From NCBI GenBank assembly GCA_022712775.1, contig JAFLJZ010000095.1:1-12668 (forward strand): 12,668 nt of DNA. Direction: 5' to 3'. Position 1 is the first letter of the stretch. Every line of letters starts with the position of its first letter. The notes beneath the pieces are model-generated. The model was not told the DNA's origin. It was given only the letters and a program-made list of their open reading frames with translations, and made no database searches. This document shows positions 1-7,002 of the stretch, one piece after another. The stretch is from Sulfurimonas sp. GTDB lineage: Bacteria > Campylobacterota > Campylobacteria > Campylobacterales > Sulfurimonadaceae. Position numbers and translations under genes: made by a program.

Positions 1-405
1 GCTGTTGCTGATATTTTTAACCGCTTAGGTGCAAAAAGTTCTAAGTCTACGCTTGCAACTATTGAGCAGGTTGATGAGGGTTTAGCAACGCTTATCAAAG
101 AGATGATGTTTACTTTTGATGATATGGTGTCACTTGATAAAAATGCAATTACTGAAACGCTTAAGGCTGTTGATAAGGCAGAATTAATGCTTGCGCTTAA
201 ATCTTCACCTGAAGAACTGAAAGAAAAGTTCTTTTCGGCAATGTCTGAGAGAGCAAAAGATGCATTTGAAGAAGAGATGCAGTTTCTTGGTGCTGTTAAA
301 ATGAAAGATGTTGAAACAGCACAGAGAAAAATTGTTGAAGTTGTGAATGGCCTTGCGGAAGCTGGTACAATTCAAATGGGTTCAACCGAAGAGATGATTG
401 AATAA
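1..405 (+). CDS. fliG: Flagellar motor switch protein FliG, C-terminal part (5' end outside window)
   Basis: FliG is the rotor protein of the flagellar C-ring. Its C-terminal domain meets the MotA stator, and torque generation and direction switching depend on it. The reading frame is open from the first base; only the last 134 codons are present and the true start lies to the left. The visible part contains the FliG middle-to-C-terminal hallmark MFTFDDM (residues 35-41 of the fragment), followed by an 'LALKSSPEELKEKFF' segment, 'MSERAKDAFEEEM' and 'DVETAQRKIVEVV'. These match the charged torque helix region of FliG; the usual Asp-Asp pair appears here as Glu residues and the later Arg as Lys, so the charges are kept. 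The stop is at 403-405 and fliH starts two bases later, so the two are almost certainly co-transcribed and translationally coupled. Confidence 0.97.
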   Translation, partial: AVADIFNRLGAKSSKSTLATIEQVDEGLATLIKEMMFTFDDMVSLDKNAITETLKAVDKAELMLALKSSPEELKEKFFSAMSERAKDAFEEEMQFLGAVKMKDVETAQRKIVEVVNGLAEAGTIQMGSTEEMIE

Positions 406-407
406 CT

Positions 408-1217
408 ATGGCCACATTAATTAGTACAGAAAAAATGGACAAACATACAGTGCAGAAATATAACTTTAAAGTTTTATCTCAAAACGCAGAAGATGAGGGT
501 GAAGAGTTTTCGTCATCTTTTGTAAATTATGATGTGAAAGAGGAATCTTATACTGAAGATGACAATCCTAATCGTAGGGATAGTGATATAGATTCAAGTG
601 CAATGAGCAAAAACTCTAAAGAAGCACTTATAGAATCCTTGATGAAAAAAACAGATGAAATGAGTTCAAATTTCATTAAACTACAAATGAAGTTAGAAGC
701 TAAAGAAGAAGAACATAAAACTGAGTTAGAAAAAATAAAAGAAGAAGCTTTCAAAGAAGGCTTAGAAGCAGGCGCTCAAAAAGTAATGGATGATTCGGAG
801 GAAAGTTTGAGTAAAGGCGTAGAACAATTTGGAATTTCTGTTTCAACATTAGAATCAAGTGCTAAAGAGTTTGAAGTAGCATTAGAAAGTATTAAAGCTG
901 ATTTAATTACAGCAGCCATAGATATTTCAAAAGAAGTCATTGATGTGGAGTTAGGGGAAAATTCTGCTGCTATAGCTAAAGTTCTTGGTGATTCACTTAT
1001 AAAAGAGTTACAAACTGCATCAAAAATAACTCTTAAAGTAAATCCAAAAGACCATGGAGCACTATCAGAACATGTAGGCTCTTTGGAGCATATTCAGATT
1101 ATCTCTGATAGTGCTGTTAGTGAGGGTGGTGTTATTGCAATTAGTGATGTTGGAAACATTGATTCACAAATAGCTAAAAGATTTGAGAGAGTAAAGAGAG
1201 CAGCACTGAGTGAATAA
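408..1217 (+). CDS. fliH: Flagellar assembly protein FliH
   Basis: FliH is the regulator/stator of the flagellar export ATPase FliI and acts at the cytoplasmic face of the type III export gate. The 269-residue product has an unstructured acidic N-terminus (about 1-70), a charged coiled-coil stretch (about 70-125, rich in K and E, with a small-residue 'KEGLEAGAQ' segment at 117-125) and a globular FliH/YscL-type C-terminal domain. That domain ends in 'SEGGVIAISDVGNIDSQI' (238-255) and a basic helix, which is the characteristic FliH ending. The length is typical for the family. ATG at 408 lies 2 nt after the fliG stop, with the purine run GAAGAG about 12 nt upstream as a loose ribosome site. 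The 3' end overlaps dxs by 8 nt. Identity rests on the fliG neighbour and the C-terminal pattern, since the N-terminal half is poorly conserved in all FliH proteins. Confidence 0.93.
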   Translation: MATLISTEKMDKHTVQKYNFKVLSQNAEDEGEEFSSSFVNYDVKEESYTEDDNPNRRDSDIDSSAMSKNSKEALIESLMKKTDEMSSNFIKLQMKLEAKEEEHKTELEKIKEEAFKEGLEAGAQKVMDDSEESLSKGVEQFGISVSTLESSAKEFEVALESIKADLITAAIDISKEVIDVELGENSAAIAKVLGDSLIKELQTASKITLKVNPKDHGALSEHVGSLEHIQIISDSAVSEGGVIAISDVGNIDSQIAKRFERVKRAALSE

Positions 1218-3036
1218 GTTAAATATAAAAGAAAAAAATGTTGAAGAACTTGAAGTAGTATGTGCCGATATTAGAGAAGAAATTTTACGAGTTGTAAGTA
1301 AAAATGGTGGGCATTTAAGTTCAACCTTAGGTGCGACAGAACTTATTGTAGCAATGCATAAGGTTTTTGATTCTTCTAAAGACCCTTTTATTTTTGATGT
1401 ATCACATCAAGCATATGCACATAAACTTTTAACTGGAAGATGGGAAGCCTTTGATACTCTGCGTCAATTTGATGGTTTGTGTGGTTATACAAAACCAAGT
1501 GAAAGTGAAGATGATTATTTTGTAGCTGGGCATAGCTCAACTTCTATATCTTTAGGTGTTGGAGCTGCAAAAGCGATAGCTTTAAAGGGCGAGCAAGATA
1601 GTCGCGTTCCCGTTATTGTTATTGGTGATGGCTCAATGACCGCAGGTATGGTATATGAAGCACTGAATGAACTTGGGGATAGAAAATATCCTATGATTAT
1701 TATTCTTAATGATAATGAGATGAGCATAGCAAAACCTATCGGTGCAATTAGTCGAATTCTTAGTTCTGCTATGGCTGGACCTTTTTATCAAAAGTTTAAA
1801 AAACATACTGAAAACTTTGTAGATAACTTTGGCGAGGGTGCTCATTATCTCGCGAAACGTTTTGAAGAGGGTTTAAAACTTATCACGCCTGGACTTATGT
1901 TTGAAGAGATGGGGATTGAGTATATTGGACCAATAGATGGGCATAATATTAAATCATTGATTGATACTTTAGAATTAGCAAAAGGGATGGGAAAACCTGT
2001 AATTGTACACTGTCAAACGCTCAAAGGTAAGGGATACCAAATAGCTGAAGGTCAAGAAGAAAAATGGCATGGAGTTTCTCCTTTTGATAGAGAGAGTGGT
2101 GCGTCATCTAAAAAGTCAGCTTCAAAATCAGCTACACAAATTTATACAGAATCTTTGATGCACCTTGCTAAAGAAAATGATAAAATTGTTGGTGCAACAG
2201 CAGCGATGCCAAGTGGTACAGGAATGAGCGAACTAATGGAGATGTATCCAAATAGATTTTGGGATGTAGCTATAGCAGAACAACATGCAGTTACATCTAT
2301 GAGTGCACTTGCAAAAGAGGGTTTTAAACCTTTTTGTACTATTTATTCAACATTCTTGCAACGAGGATACGATCAGGTTATCCATGACACATGTTTGATG
2401 GATTTACCTGTTGTATTTGCACTTGACCGTGCTGGAATCGTAGGTGAAGACGGAGAAACACATCAAGGTGTTTTTGATATCTCATTTCTCAGAGCAATTC
2501 CAAATATGACACTTTTCGCTCCTCGTAATGAAAAAAGCTTTCATCAGGCGATGGCATTTGCTAGTAAGTATAAACACCCTTGCTCTCTTCGTTATCCAAG
2601 AGGTTCTTTTACTGAAACTACATTACCAGAATCTCTTCCTTTTGAGTTGGCAAAATCTCAATTATTACGCTCAAATGAGAGTGATATTCTTTTTATAGGG
2701 TATGGAAATGGTGTTGGACGAGCGTATGAAACAGCCGAGTTACTTGAGGTTGATGTAAGTATTTTAGACCTTCGATTTGTCAAGCCTTTGGATAAAAAGA
2801 TGCTTCGTGATTTGGCTACAAAACACAAACGATGGTTTGTATTTTCAGATAGTGCAAAAATGGGTGGAGTAGGGTCTGCAATCTTGGAGTTTTTAGCAGA
2901 AGAAAAAATAATAAATATTCAACTCATAAGTTTTGAGTATACAGATAACTTTATAACACATGGAAATACAAAACTTGTTGAAGAATCTTTAGGACTTCTC
3001 CCTCCTCAACTAGCGATAAAAGTGCAAGAAGTCTAA
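1210..3036 (+). CDS. dxs: 1-deoxy-D-xylulose-5-phosphate synthase (DXS)
   Basis: DXS condenses pyruvate with glyceraldehyde 3-phosphate to give 1-deoxy-D-xylulose 5-phosphate. This is the first step of the MEP isoprenoid pathway and also feeds thiamine and pyridoxal synthesis. The 608-residue protein has the full transketolase-like layout. The N-terminal thiamine-diphosphate region carries 'FDVSHQAYAHK' (62-72) and the cofactor motif GDGSMTAG (139-146) with 'ILNDNEMSI' downstream. The pyrimidine domain carries the catalytic-glutamate motif 'IAEQHAV' (Glu357) and 'DRAGIVGEDGETHQG' (406-420). A C-terminal transketolase domain runs to the end. The length is close to the usual 610-640. The start is GTG at 1210, because the DXS N-terminal homology begins within a few residues and no in-frame ATG lies near it. 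This start overlaps the fliH stop by 8 nt, implying coupled translation. Linkage of dxs to flagellar genes is a known arrangement in Campylobacterota. Confidence 0.97.
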   Translation: MNKLNIKEKNVEELEVVCADIREEILRVVSKNGGHLSSTLGATELIVAMHKVFDSSKDPFIFDVSHQAYAHKLLTGRWEAFDTLRQFDGLCGYTKPSESEDDYFVAGHSSTSISLGVGAAKAIALKGEQDSRVPVIVIGDGSMTAGMVYEALNELGDRKYPMIIILNDNEMSIAKPIGAISRILSSAMAGPFYQKFKKHTENFVDNFGEGAHYLAKRFEEGLKLITPGLMFEEMGIEYIGPIDGHNIKSLIDTLELAKGMGKPVIVHCQTLKGKGYQIAEGQEEKWHGVSPFDRESGASSKKSASKSATQIYTESLMHLAKENDKIVGATAAMPSGTGMSELMEMYPNRFWDVAIAEQHAVTSMSALAKEGFKPFCTIYSTFLQRGYDQVIHDTCLMDLPVVFALDRAGIVGEDGETHQGVFDISFLRAIPNMTLFAPRNEKSFHQAMAFASKYKHPCSLRYPRGSFTETTLPESLPFELAKSQLLRSNESDILFIGYGNGVGRAYETAELLEVDVSILDLRFVKPLDKKMLRDLATKHKRWFVFSDSAKMGGVGSAILEFLAEEKIINIQLISFEYTDNFITHGNTKLVEESLGLLPPQLAIKVQEV

Positions 3037-3077
3037 TATTTAAGTGGAATAATCGCACTATAAGGTACTTTTTACAC

Positions 3078-3083
3078 TATAAT
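3078..3083 (+). promoter_or_regulatory. Putative -10 box upstream of the yfiR remnant (leaderless)
   Basis: A perfect TATAAT ends six bases before ATG 3090, in the 53 bp gap after dxs. A transcript started the usual 6-8 nt downstream would begin at or next to the ATG, and no Shine-Dalgarno sequence lies between. This fits a leaderless mRNA. No -35 element is evident, which is normal for sigma-70 promoters in Campylobacterota. Confidence 0.45.
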
Positions 3084-3089
3084 AATGAC

Positions 3090-3296
3090 ATGTTTAAATC
3101 AATAGGTATAATTCTTTTTCTTTGTTTTACAACTTTAAATGCTTATCAATCTGAAGATAAGTTACAGGCTATAATTATTGGCAAAGTAGCGAAGTACATT
3201 ACATGGGAAAATACTAATCAAGAAGAATTTGTCATTACAATACTTAAAAACCCATTTGATGATTTATTTGATAAACTTTTATACCCCAGCAATTAA
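3090..3296 (+). pseudogene. YfiR/HmsC-type (DUF4154) protein, N-terminal fragment only
   Basis: The 68-residue reading frame begins with a good signal peptide (hydrophobic residues about 4-18, ending 'LNA'). It continues with 'DKLQAIIIGKVAKYITWEN' and 'FVITILKNPFDDLFDKL', which match the start of the YfiR family. YfiR proteins are periplasmic repressors of membrane diguanylate cyclases of the YfiN/TpbB type. Intact members are roughly 150-190 residues long, so about two thirds of the protein is missing. The frame runs to a stop at 3294-3296 after 'YPSN', by which point the downstream sequence already reads as SiaC in the +1 frame. I infer a deletion that joined the 5' third of yfiR to the second codon region of a siaC-like gene. 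A short secreted peptide could still be made but should lack the family's function. The reading frame itself is certain; the family call is from pattern only. Confidence 0.7.
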
Positions 3297-3615
3297 CCTT
3301 GATTCTAATGGTGTCATTTTATTAGTTGGGAAATCATATCCTGAAAATACATTTGAGTTTTATGCACCTATGATGAAGTGGATAGAGGATTATTTTGCAG
3401 AAGAACCGGCAAGTAAGACGGTTGTAAATATGGAGATAATTTATTTTAATTCAAGTAGCTCAAAACTATTTTTTGATTTACTTGAAGAAAATATACAAAA
3501 TAATACAATAGAAATTAATTGGATTTACGATGAAGAAAATGAAAGTGCAGAGGAAGCTGGTGAAGACTTTATTGAAAATTTTGAAAATTTAAATATTACT
3601 TTAGTAGTAAAATAG
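3259..3615 (+). CDS. SiaC-like (DUF1987) regulatory phosphoprotein with a replaced N-terminus
   Basis: From about 3283 the frame gives 'TPAINLD', 'GKSYPEN' (residues 24-30 from ATG 3259), 'FEFYAPMMKWIEDYF', 'YFNSSSSK' (62-69), 'INWIYDE' and 'EAGEDF'. Together these are the SiaC/DUF1987 signature. In Pseudomonas aeruginosa SiaC is phosphorylated by SiaB on a threonine, dephosphorylated by SiaA, and binds and activates the diguanylate cyclase SiaD. The residue at that site here appears to be Ser65. The family's first 8-10 residues before 'TP' are missing; the frame instead continues upstream into yfiR-derived DNA read out of frame. ATG 3259 gives 118 residues, near the family size of about 125, but has no ribosome site. 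TTG 3229 would give 128 residues with a weak AAGAAG upstream. Neither start is convincing. The HD-GYP gene begins 8 nt downstream. SiaA and SiaB are not in the window. Confidence 0.75.
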   Translation: MIYLINFYTPAINLDSNGVILLVGKSYPENTFEFYAPMMKWIEDYFAEEPASKTVVNMEIIYFNSSSSKLFFDLLEENIQNNTIEINWIYDEENESAEEAGEDFIENFENLNITLVVK

Positions 3616-3623
3616 GTTGAACA

Positions 3624-4409
3624 ATGAAAACGCAGGAAGAACTTTTATTTGAAATTCAAAGTTTAGAAAAAGAAAATAAAAAGCTTACAAAAAATGCTTC
3701 TCGTCAAGAAAAAATCATGTTACGAAGTGATAAAAGACAACAACAAGAGTACGATGCCTTAGAACTTAAGTTTATAGAAGTTGCCGAGTTACAAAAAGAG
3801 ATAGAAGAAACACAAAAAGAAGTTGTTTTTACAATGGGCTCTATTGGTGAGAGTAGAAGTAAAGAAACAGGTAACCATGTAAAAAGAGTTGCTGAATATA
3901 CTTACCTTTTTGCAAAATACTATGGATTGCCAGCAAAAGAATGTGAAATGTTAAAACAAGCATCACCAATGCATGATATTGGAAAAGTTGCGATTCCAGA
4001 TGCGGTACTTAATAAACCAGGTCGTTTTGATGAGAAAGAAAGAGCAATTATGGATACGCATGCTCAGTTAGGTTATGACATGTTGAAATTTTCAAATCGT
4101 TCACTTTTAAAAATGGCTGCAATAGTTGCATATGAGCATCATGAAAAGTACAATGGAAAAGGATATCCTAATCAAACAGCAGGGGAAGAGATACATATAT
4201 ATGGTCGTATAACTGCACTTGCAGATGTTTTTGATGCGCTTGGGAGTACAAGGGTATATAAACCTAGTTGGGATGATGAAAGAATATTTAAAATGTTTAA
4301 AGAAGAAAGAGGCGAGCATTTTGATCCCAAATTGATAGATATATTTTTTGAGAATCTCGATGAGTTTTTGTTTATTCGAGACAGTATGAAAGATACGATT
4401 AAAGAGTAA
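3624..4409 (+). CDS. HD-GYP domain protein, probable cyclic-di-GMP phosphodiesterase
   Basis: HD-GYP enzymes hydrolyse cyclic di-GMP using a two- or three-metal centre. The 261-residue cytoplasmic protein has an N-terminal coiled coil (about 2-65, dense in E, K and Q) and then a full HD-GYP domain. Visible metal and catalytic residues are Glu76, His85, His117-Asp118 in 'MHDIGK', His146, His172-His173, the signature 'GKGYP' (178-182) and Asp201 in 'ALADVFDALGS'. No membrane segment, receiver or PAS domain is present, so input probably comes through the coiled coil or a partner protein. ATG 3624 has AGG about 9 nt upstream, 8 nt after the siaC-like stop. Being next to a yfiR fragment and a SiaC regulator, both tied to diguanylate cyclase control, supports a cyclic-di-GMP role. 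Activity is inferred from the complete set of motifs. Confidence 0.92.
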   Translation: MKTQEELLFEIQSLEKENKKLTKNASRQEKIMLRSDKRQQQEYDALELKFIEVAELQKEIEETQKEVVFTMGSIGESRSKETGNHVKRVAEYTYLFAKYYGLPAKECEMLKQASPMHDIGKVAIPDAVLNKPGRFDEKERAIMDTHAQLGYDMLKFSNRSLLKMAAIVAYEHHEKYNGKGYPNQTAGEEIHIYGRITALADVFDALGSTRVYKPSWDDERIFKMFKEERGEHFDPKLIDIFFENLDEFLFIRDSMKDTIKE

Positions 4410-4457
4410 GAGTAAGATAAAAATTATTTTTTAAGCTAATATTTTATTTTCTTACTC
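4410..4457 (+). terminator. Weak imperfect inverted repeat after the HD-GYP gene
   Basis: GAGTAAGA (4410-4417) and TCTTACTC (4450-4457) are exact reverse complements, and the AT-rich sequence inside them pairs partly. The stem has only modest GC and the loop is long, so it may be a weak terminator for the signalling operon or simply a chance dyad. Confidence 0.3.
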
Positions 4458-4463
4458 TATAGT
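4458..4463 (+). promoter_or_regulatory. Possible -10 box for the chemoreceptor gene
   Basis: TATAGT lies 29 nt before ATG 4493, inside a short dyad (TTACT, four bases, AGTAA; 4453-4466). A leader of about 23 nt would contain AGGA (4483-4486), placed six bases before the ATG, which is a good ribosome site. No flagellar sigma-28 or sigma-54 consensus was recognised. The call is weak because the gap is AT-rich. Confidence 0.3.
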
Positions 4464-4492
4464 AAGGGAAAGATTAAATATTAGGAATCCTT

Positions 4493-6253
4493 ATGTTCGA
4501 AAGATTAACCCTAAAGATGAAAATCTTCATCCCCCTTACTATTTTTAGTATTTTAAGTATAGTTTTTATAGCCATTACAATTGATAATATCAATGAAAAA
4601 AGCATGATTAAAAGTAATGTTATAGCTGCTACAAATACAGTGAACCAATTCAAAACTGTACGCGCATATTATGCAAATAATGTGATTCCTAAGGTCAAAA
4701 AAAGTCAGGCTTTAAAAATTAACTTTGATCACGCAACTAATGCGGATACTGTTCCCCTCCCCGCAACTATGATACATGATTTAAGTGCTATGTTAAGCAA
4801 GGGTGAAAGTGGGGTAAAGTTAAGGCTTTATAGTAAATATCCTTTTCCAAATCGTGCGAGTAGAACGATTGATGAGTTTCAAAAAGATGCACTAGAACAT
4901 TTTGAAAAACAAGCTGATGCAGAGCCTTTTTATAGACAAGAAATTGTTGATGGAAAGTTGATGATGCGAGTTGCTATTGCTGACTTTATGGTGGCTGATG
5001 GTTGTGTAAGTTGCCATAATACAAGAGCAGACACACCTAGAAATGACTGGAAACTTGGTGATGTGCGTGGAGTACTTGAAGTTGATATGCCATTAGATCA
5101 ACAAGTAGAAGCATCAAATAATGTTATTAAAACTACTTTAGCTTGGATTTTAGCATTAGAAATTATTTCTATGATAGTGTTATATATTATATTGGTTAAA
5201 GCCGTAATTATACCTCTGGGCTATTTTAAAGATGGTTTATTGAACTTCTTTAAATATGTAAATAGAGAAACTGATGAAGTAGAAACTATTGTTATTGCAA
5301 GTAAAGATGAATTAGGACTATTAGCTAGTACTATCAATGAGGGAATTAAAAATATTAAAGAGGGTGTAGAAAAAGATAAACGCCTTGTTGGGGATGCTAC
5401 TCGGGTAGCTGAGAATATGGGTAACGGAAATTACTCTCAAAGACTATCTGAAAATCCTAATGATCCAAACCTTGTAGAGCTTAAAAATGTTATGAATAAA
5501 ATGCTTGACAGTTTAGAGAATACAGTGGGAGAAGATGTAAATAAAATAGTAGATAATATCAAGTCATTTACAAATATGGATTTTACAACAAAATTTGCTA
5601 CGGCAGATAGTGAAATAGAAAAAATGGTAAATGCACTTGGAAGTGATATATCTACAATGCTAGTGAAAAATGCATCTGATGCACAAGAGTTAAAAGATAA
5701 GTCTACAACATTGAGTGAGTTTGTAAATGAATTAATGATAGGTTCTAATGCACAACTTGAAAATACCAAAGAAACAGCAAGAGCAACAGAAGAAATAGTT
5801 CATAATATTACTAATATTGTTGATCAAACGGAAGAAGTTGGTAAGCAAAGTGAAGAGATTAAAAATGTTGTAACAATTATTGGTGATATTGCAGAACAAA
5901 CAAATCTTTTAGCACTAAATGCAGCTATCGAAGCAGCACGTGCGGGTGAACATGGTCGAGGCTTTGCTGTTGTTGCTGATGAGGTAAGAAAACTTGCAGA
6001 GCGAACACAAAAATCACTTGCAGAGATTAATATAAGTATCAATACCTTAGTTCAATCTATTTCTGGTATTGTGACAGATTTACAAGCACAAAGTAAAGAA
6101 ATTAATAATTTCCATTCATTTATAGATACATTAAATAAATCAACACAACATAGTATGGATATAGCAACAAAAACTGAAGCTATTGCGCATGATTTAGATA
6201 GCTCGTCTGATTCGATACTTGAAGATATTCAGACGAAAAAGTTTTTAAAGTAG
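4493..6253 (+). CDS. Methyl-accepting chemotaxis protein with periplasmic haem-c-type (Tll0287-like/DUF3365) sensor domain
   Basis: This 586-residue chemoreceptor signals to CheA/CheW. Order of parts: a short cytoplasmic N-terminus; TM1 (about 11-30); a periplasmic domain of about 185 residues; TM2 (about 215-240); a HAMP domain with 'KDELGLL' (271-277); a second linker with a HAMP-like ring, 'NGNYSQRL' (311-318); and a signalling coiled coil whose hairpin tip is '[20 protein letters not shown]' (467-486) followed by '[18 protein letters not shown]'. The periplasmic domain ends in 'CVSCH' (171-175), a CxxCH motif for covalent haem c, in the setting typical of DUF3365. That points to sensing of redox state, oxygen or a haem ligand. 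No C-terminal CheR-tether pentapeptide is seen; the protein ends 'TKKFLK'. The start is well supported by AGGA six bases upstream. The 3' end overlaps pgeF (opposite strand) by 9 bp. The ligand is inference. Confidence 0.93.
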   Translation: MFERLTLKMKIFIPLTIFSILSIVFIAITIDNINEKSMIKSNVIAATNTVNQFKTVRAYYANNVIPKVKKSQALKINFDHATNADTVPLPATMIHDLSAMLSKGESGVKLRLYSKYPFPNRASRTIDEFQKDALEHFEKQADAEPFYRQEIVDGKLMMRVAIADFMVADGCVSCHNTRADTPRNDWKLGDVRGVLEVDMPLDQQVEASNNVIKTTLAWILALEIISMIVLYIILVKAVIIPLGYFKDGLLNFFKYVNRETDEVETIVIASKDELGLLASTINEGIKNIKEGVEKDKRLVGDATRVAENMGNGNYSQRLSENPNDPNLVELKNVMNKMLDSLENTVGEDVNKIVDNIKSFTNMDFTTKFATADSEIEKMVNALGSDISTMLVKNASDAQELKDKSTTLSEFVNELMIGSNAQLENTKETARATEEIVHNITNIVDQTEEVGKQSEEIKNVVTIIGDIAEQTNLLALNAAIEAARAGEHGRGFAVVADEVRKLAERTQKSLAEINISINTLVQSISGIVTDLQAQSKEINNFHSFIDTLNKSTQHSMDIATKTEAIAHDLDSSSDSILEDIQTKKFLK

Positions 6254-6970
6254 TGAGATGATTCCGCAGAATCGTCCTGTTGTGGAATCAGCACGGTAAG
6301 AGTTGTACTTGTGATTCTCACAACAAGTACATTCTTTTGAAATTTCAATATTTTTTTCTTGTATACTGGATTCTAAAAGTTGTTTTTTTAGGATCGAGCT
6401 AATATCAAGGTAATAGCTGTTATCTCGAGATTCTATAGCATAAGACAAGCCTATTTTTAATGTTTTATCATATATTTCACTTCCTACTTTATAACAGCAT
6501 TTGCTGATACTCGGACCAATGCTTACGAGAACATCTTTCATATTACATCCAAAAGAATCTTGCATAGTATTAAGTGTATTTTTTATAATGTTTTTAAATG
6601 CACCTTGTCTTCCTGCGTGTGCAACTGCTATAACTGCTTGCATAGAATCATAAAAAAGTATAGGGGAACAATCTGCAACCATAACCATCAGAGGAGTATT
6701 TTTTTTGTTTGTAACAAGAGCATCACATTCTTTAGGGTTATCAAATGAATCCTTATCGTTAACAATATGCACATAACTTGAGTGTATTTGTTTCATATGT
6801 ATAAGTGATTTTTTTGTGTAGTGTAAAAATTTTGCTAGGTTTTCATGATTCTGATGTACTGTAAGCGGATCGTCATTCACATGAAATGCTAGATTTCCAT
6901 TTTGCTTAGTTGTAAAGGCATGTGTGACACTTGTTACAGAACTTAATAAATTACTATGATAAAATTGCAT
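6245..6970 (-). CDS. pgeF: Peptidoglycan editing factor PgeF / YfiH family (DUF152, laccase-fold)
   Basis: The family was once called multicopper polyphenol oxidase. In E. coli YfiH (PgeF) removes mis-incorporated L-serine from peptidoglycan precursors; purine nucleoside phosphorylase or adenosine deaminase activity has been shown for other members. The 241-residue protein has the three metal/catalytic residues in context: His63 in 'MKQIHSSY', Cys101 in '[11 protein letters not shown]' and His118 in 'VAHAGRQGA'. It also has 'ECDALVTN' (81-88), '[14 protein letters not shown]' (150-163) and the family ending '[16 protein letters not shown]'. Length and motifs indicate an intact enzyme. ATG is at 6970; a TATAAT box ends six bases upstream on this strand, so the mRNA is probably leaderless. 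The stop lies inside the end of the chemoreceptor gene. It is transcribed away from the ovothiol operon, from what looks like a shared symmetric promoter. Confidence 0.93.
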   Translation of the reverse strand: MQFYHSNLLSSVTSVTHAFTTKQNGNLAFHVNDDPLTVHQNHENLAKFLHYTKKSLIHMKQIHSSYVHIVNDKDSFDNPKECDALVTNKKNTPLMVMVADCSPILFYDSMQAVIAVAHAGRQGAFKNIIKNTLNTMQDSFGCNMKDVLVSIGPSISKCCYKVGSEIYDKTLKIGLSYAIESRDNSYYLDISSILKKQLLESSIQEKNIEISKECTCCENHKYNSYRADSTTGRFCGIISLL

Positions 6971-6982
6971 ATAATGATTATA
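6970..6982. promoter_or_regulatory. Symmetric divergent promoter, two back-to-back TATAAT boxes
   Basis: The 13 bases TATAATGATTATA form a perfect palindrome centred on G6976. Read rightwards, TATAAT at 6970-6975 would start transcription near 6982, giving a leader of about 20 nt before ovoA. Read leftwards, TATAAT at 6982-6977 would start transcription at about 6970, the first base of the pgeF ATG. Both genes are therefore properly placed for one bidirectional core promoter. The boxes are mutually exclusive for RNA polymerase because they abut. An operator for a dimeric repressor is an alternative reading. Confidence 0.55.
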
Positions 6983-6990
6983 CCAAATAA

Positions 6991-6995
6991 AAGGG
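6991..6995 (+). promoter_or_regulatory. Ribosome binding site that fixes the ovoA TTG start
   Basis: AAGGG lies 7 nt before TTG 7003 and 22 nt before the first in-frame ATG (7018). The spacing supports initiation at the TTG. Confidence 0.6.
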
Positions 6996-7002
6996 CGGTT
7001 TT

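Noticed and set aside
3037..3089. Rho-independent terminator after dxs
   Set aside because: The gap has no GC-rich stem followed by a T-run; only a -10-like box is evident.
3229..3615. Programmed +1 frameshift making a YfiR-SiaC fusion protein
   Set aside because: The C4 run before the stop could allow slippage, but the fusion would join an exported domain fragment to a cytoplasmic regulator and no stimulatory structure is visible. Deletion with a new internal start is simpler.
5437..5769. 110-residue minus-strand reading frame inside the chemoreceptor gene
   Set aside because: It lies wholly within a well-supported coding region, has Ser/Phe/Leu-rich composition typical of an antisense shadow of coiled-coil coding sequence, and has no recognisable domain.
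6560..6748. 62-residue plus-strand Cys/Tyr-rich reading frame within pgeF
   Set aside because: It is the complement of conserved PgeF catalytic motifs; the apparent cysteine richness comes from the opposite-strand codons.
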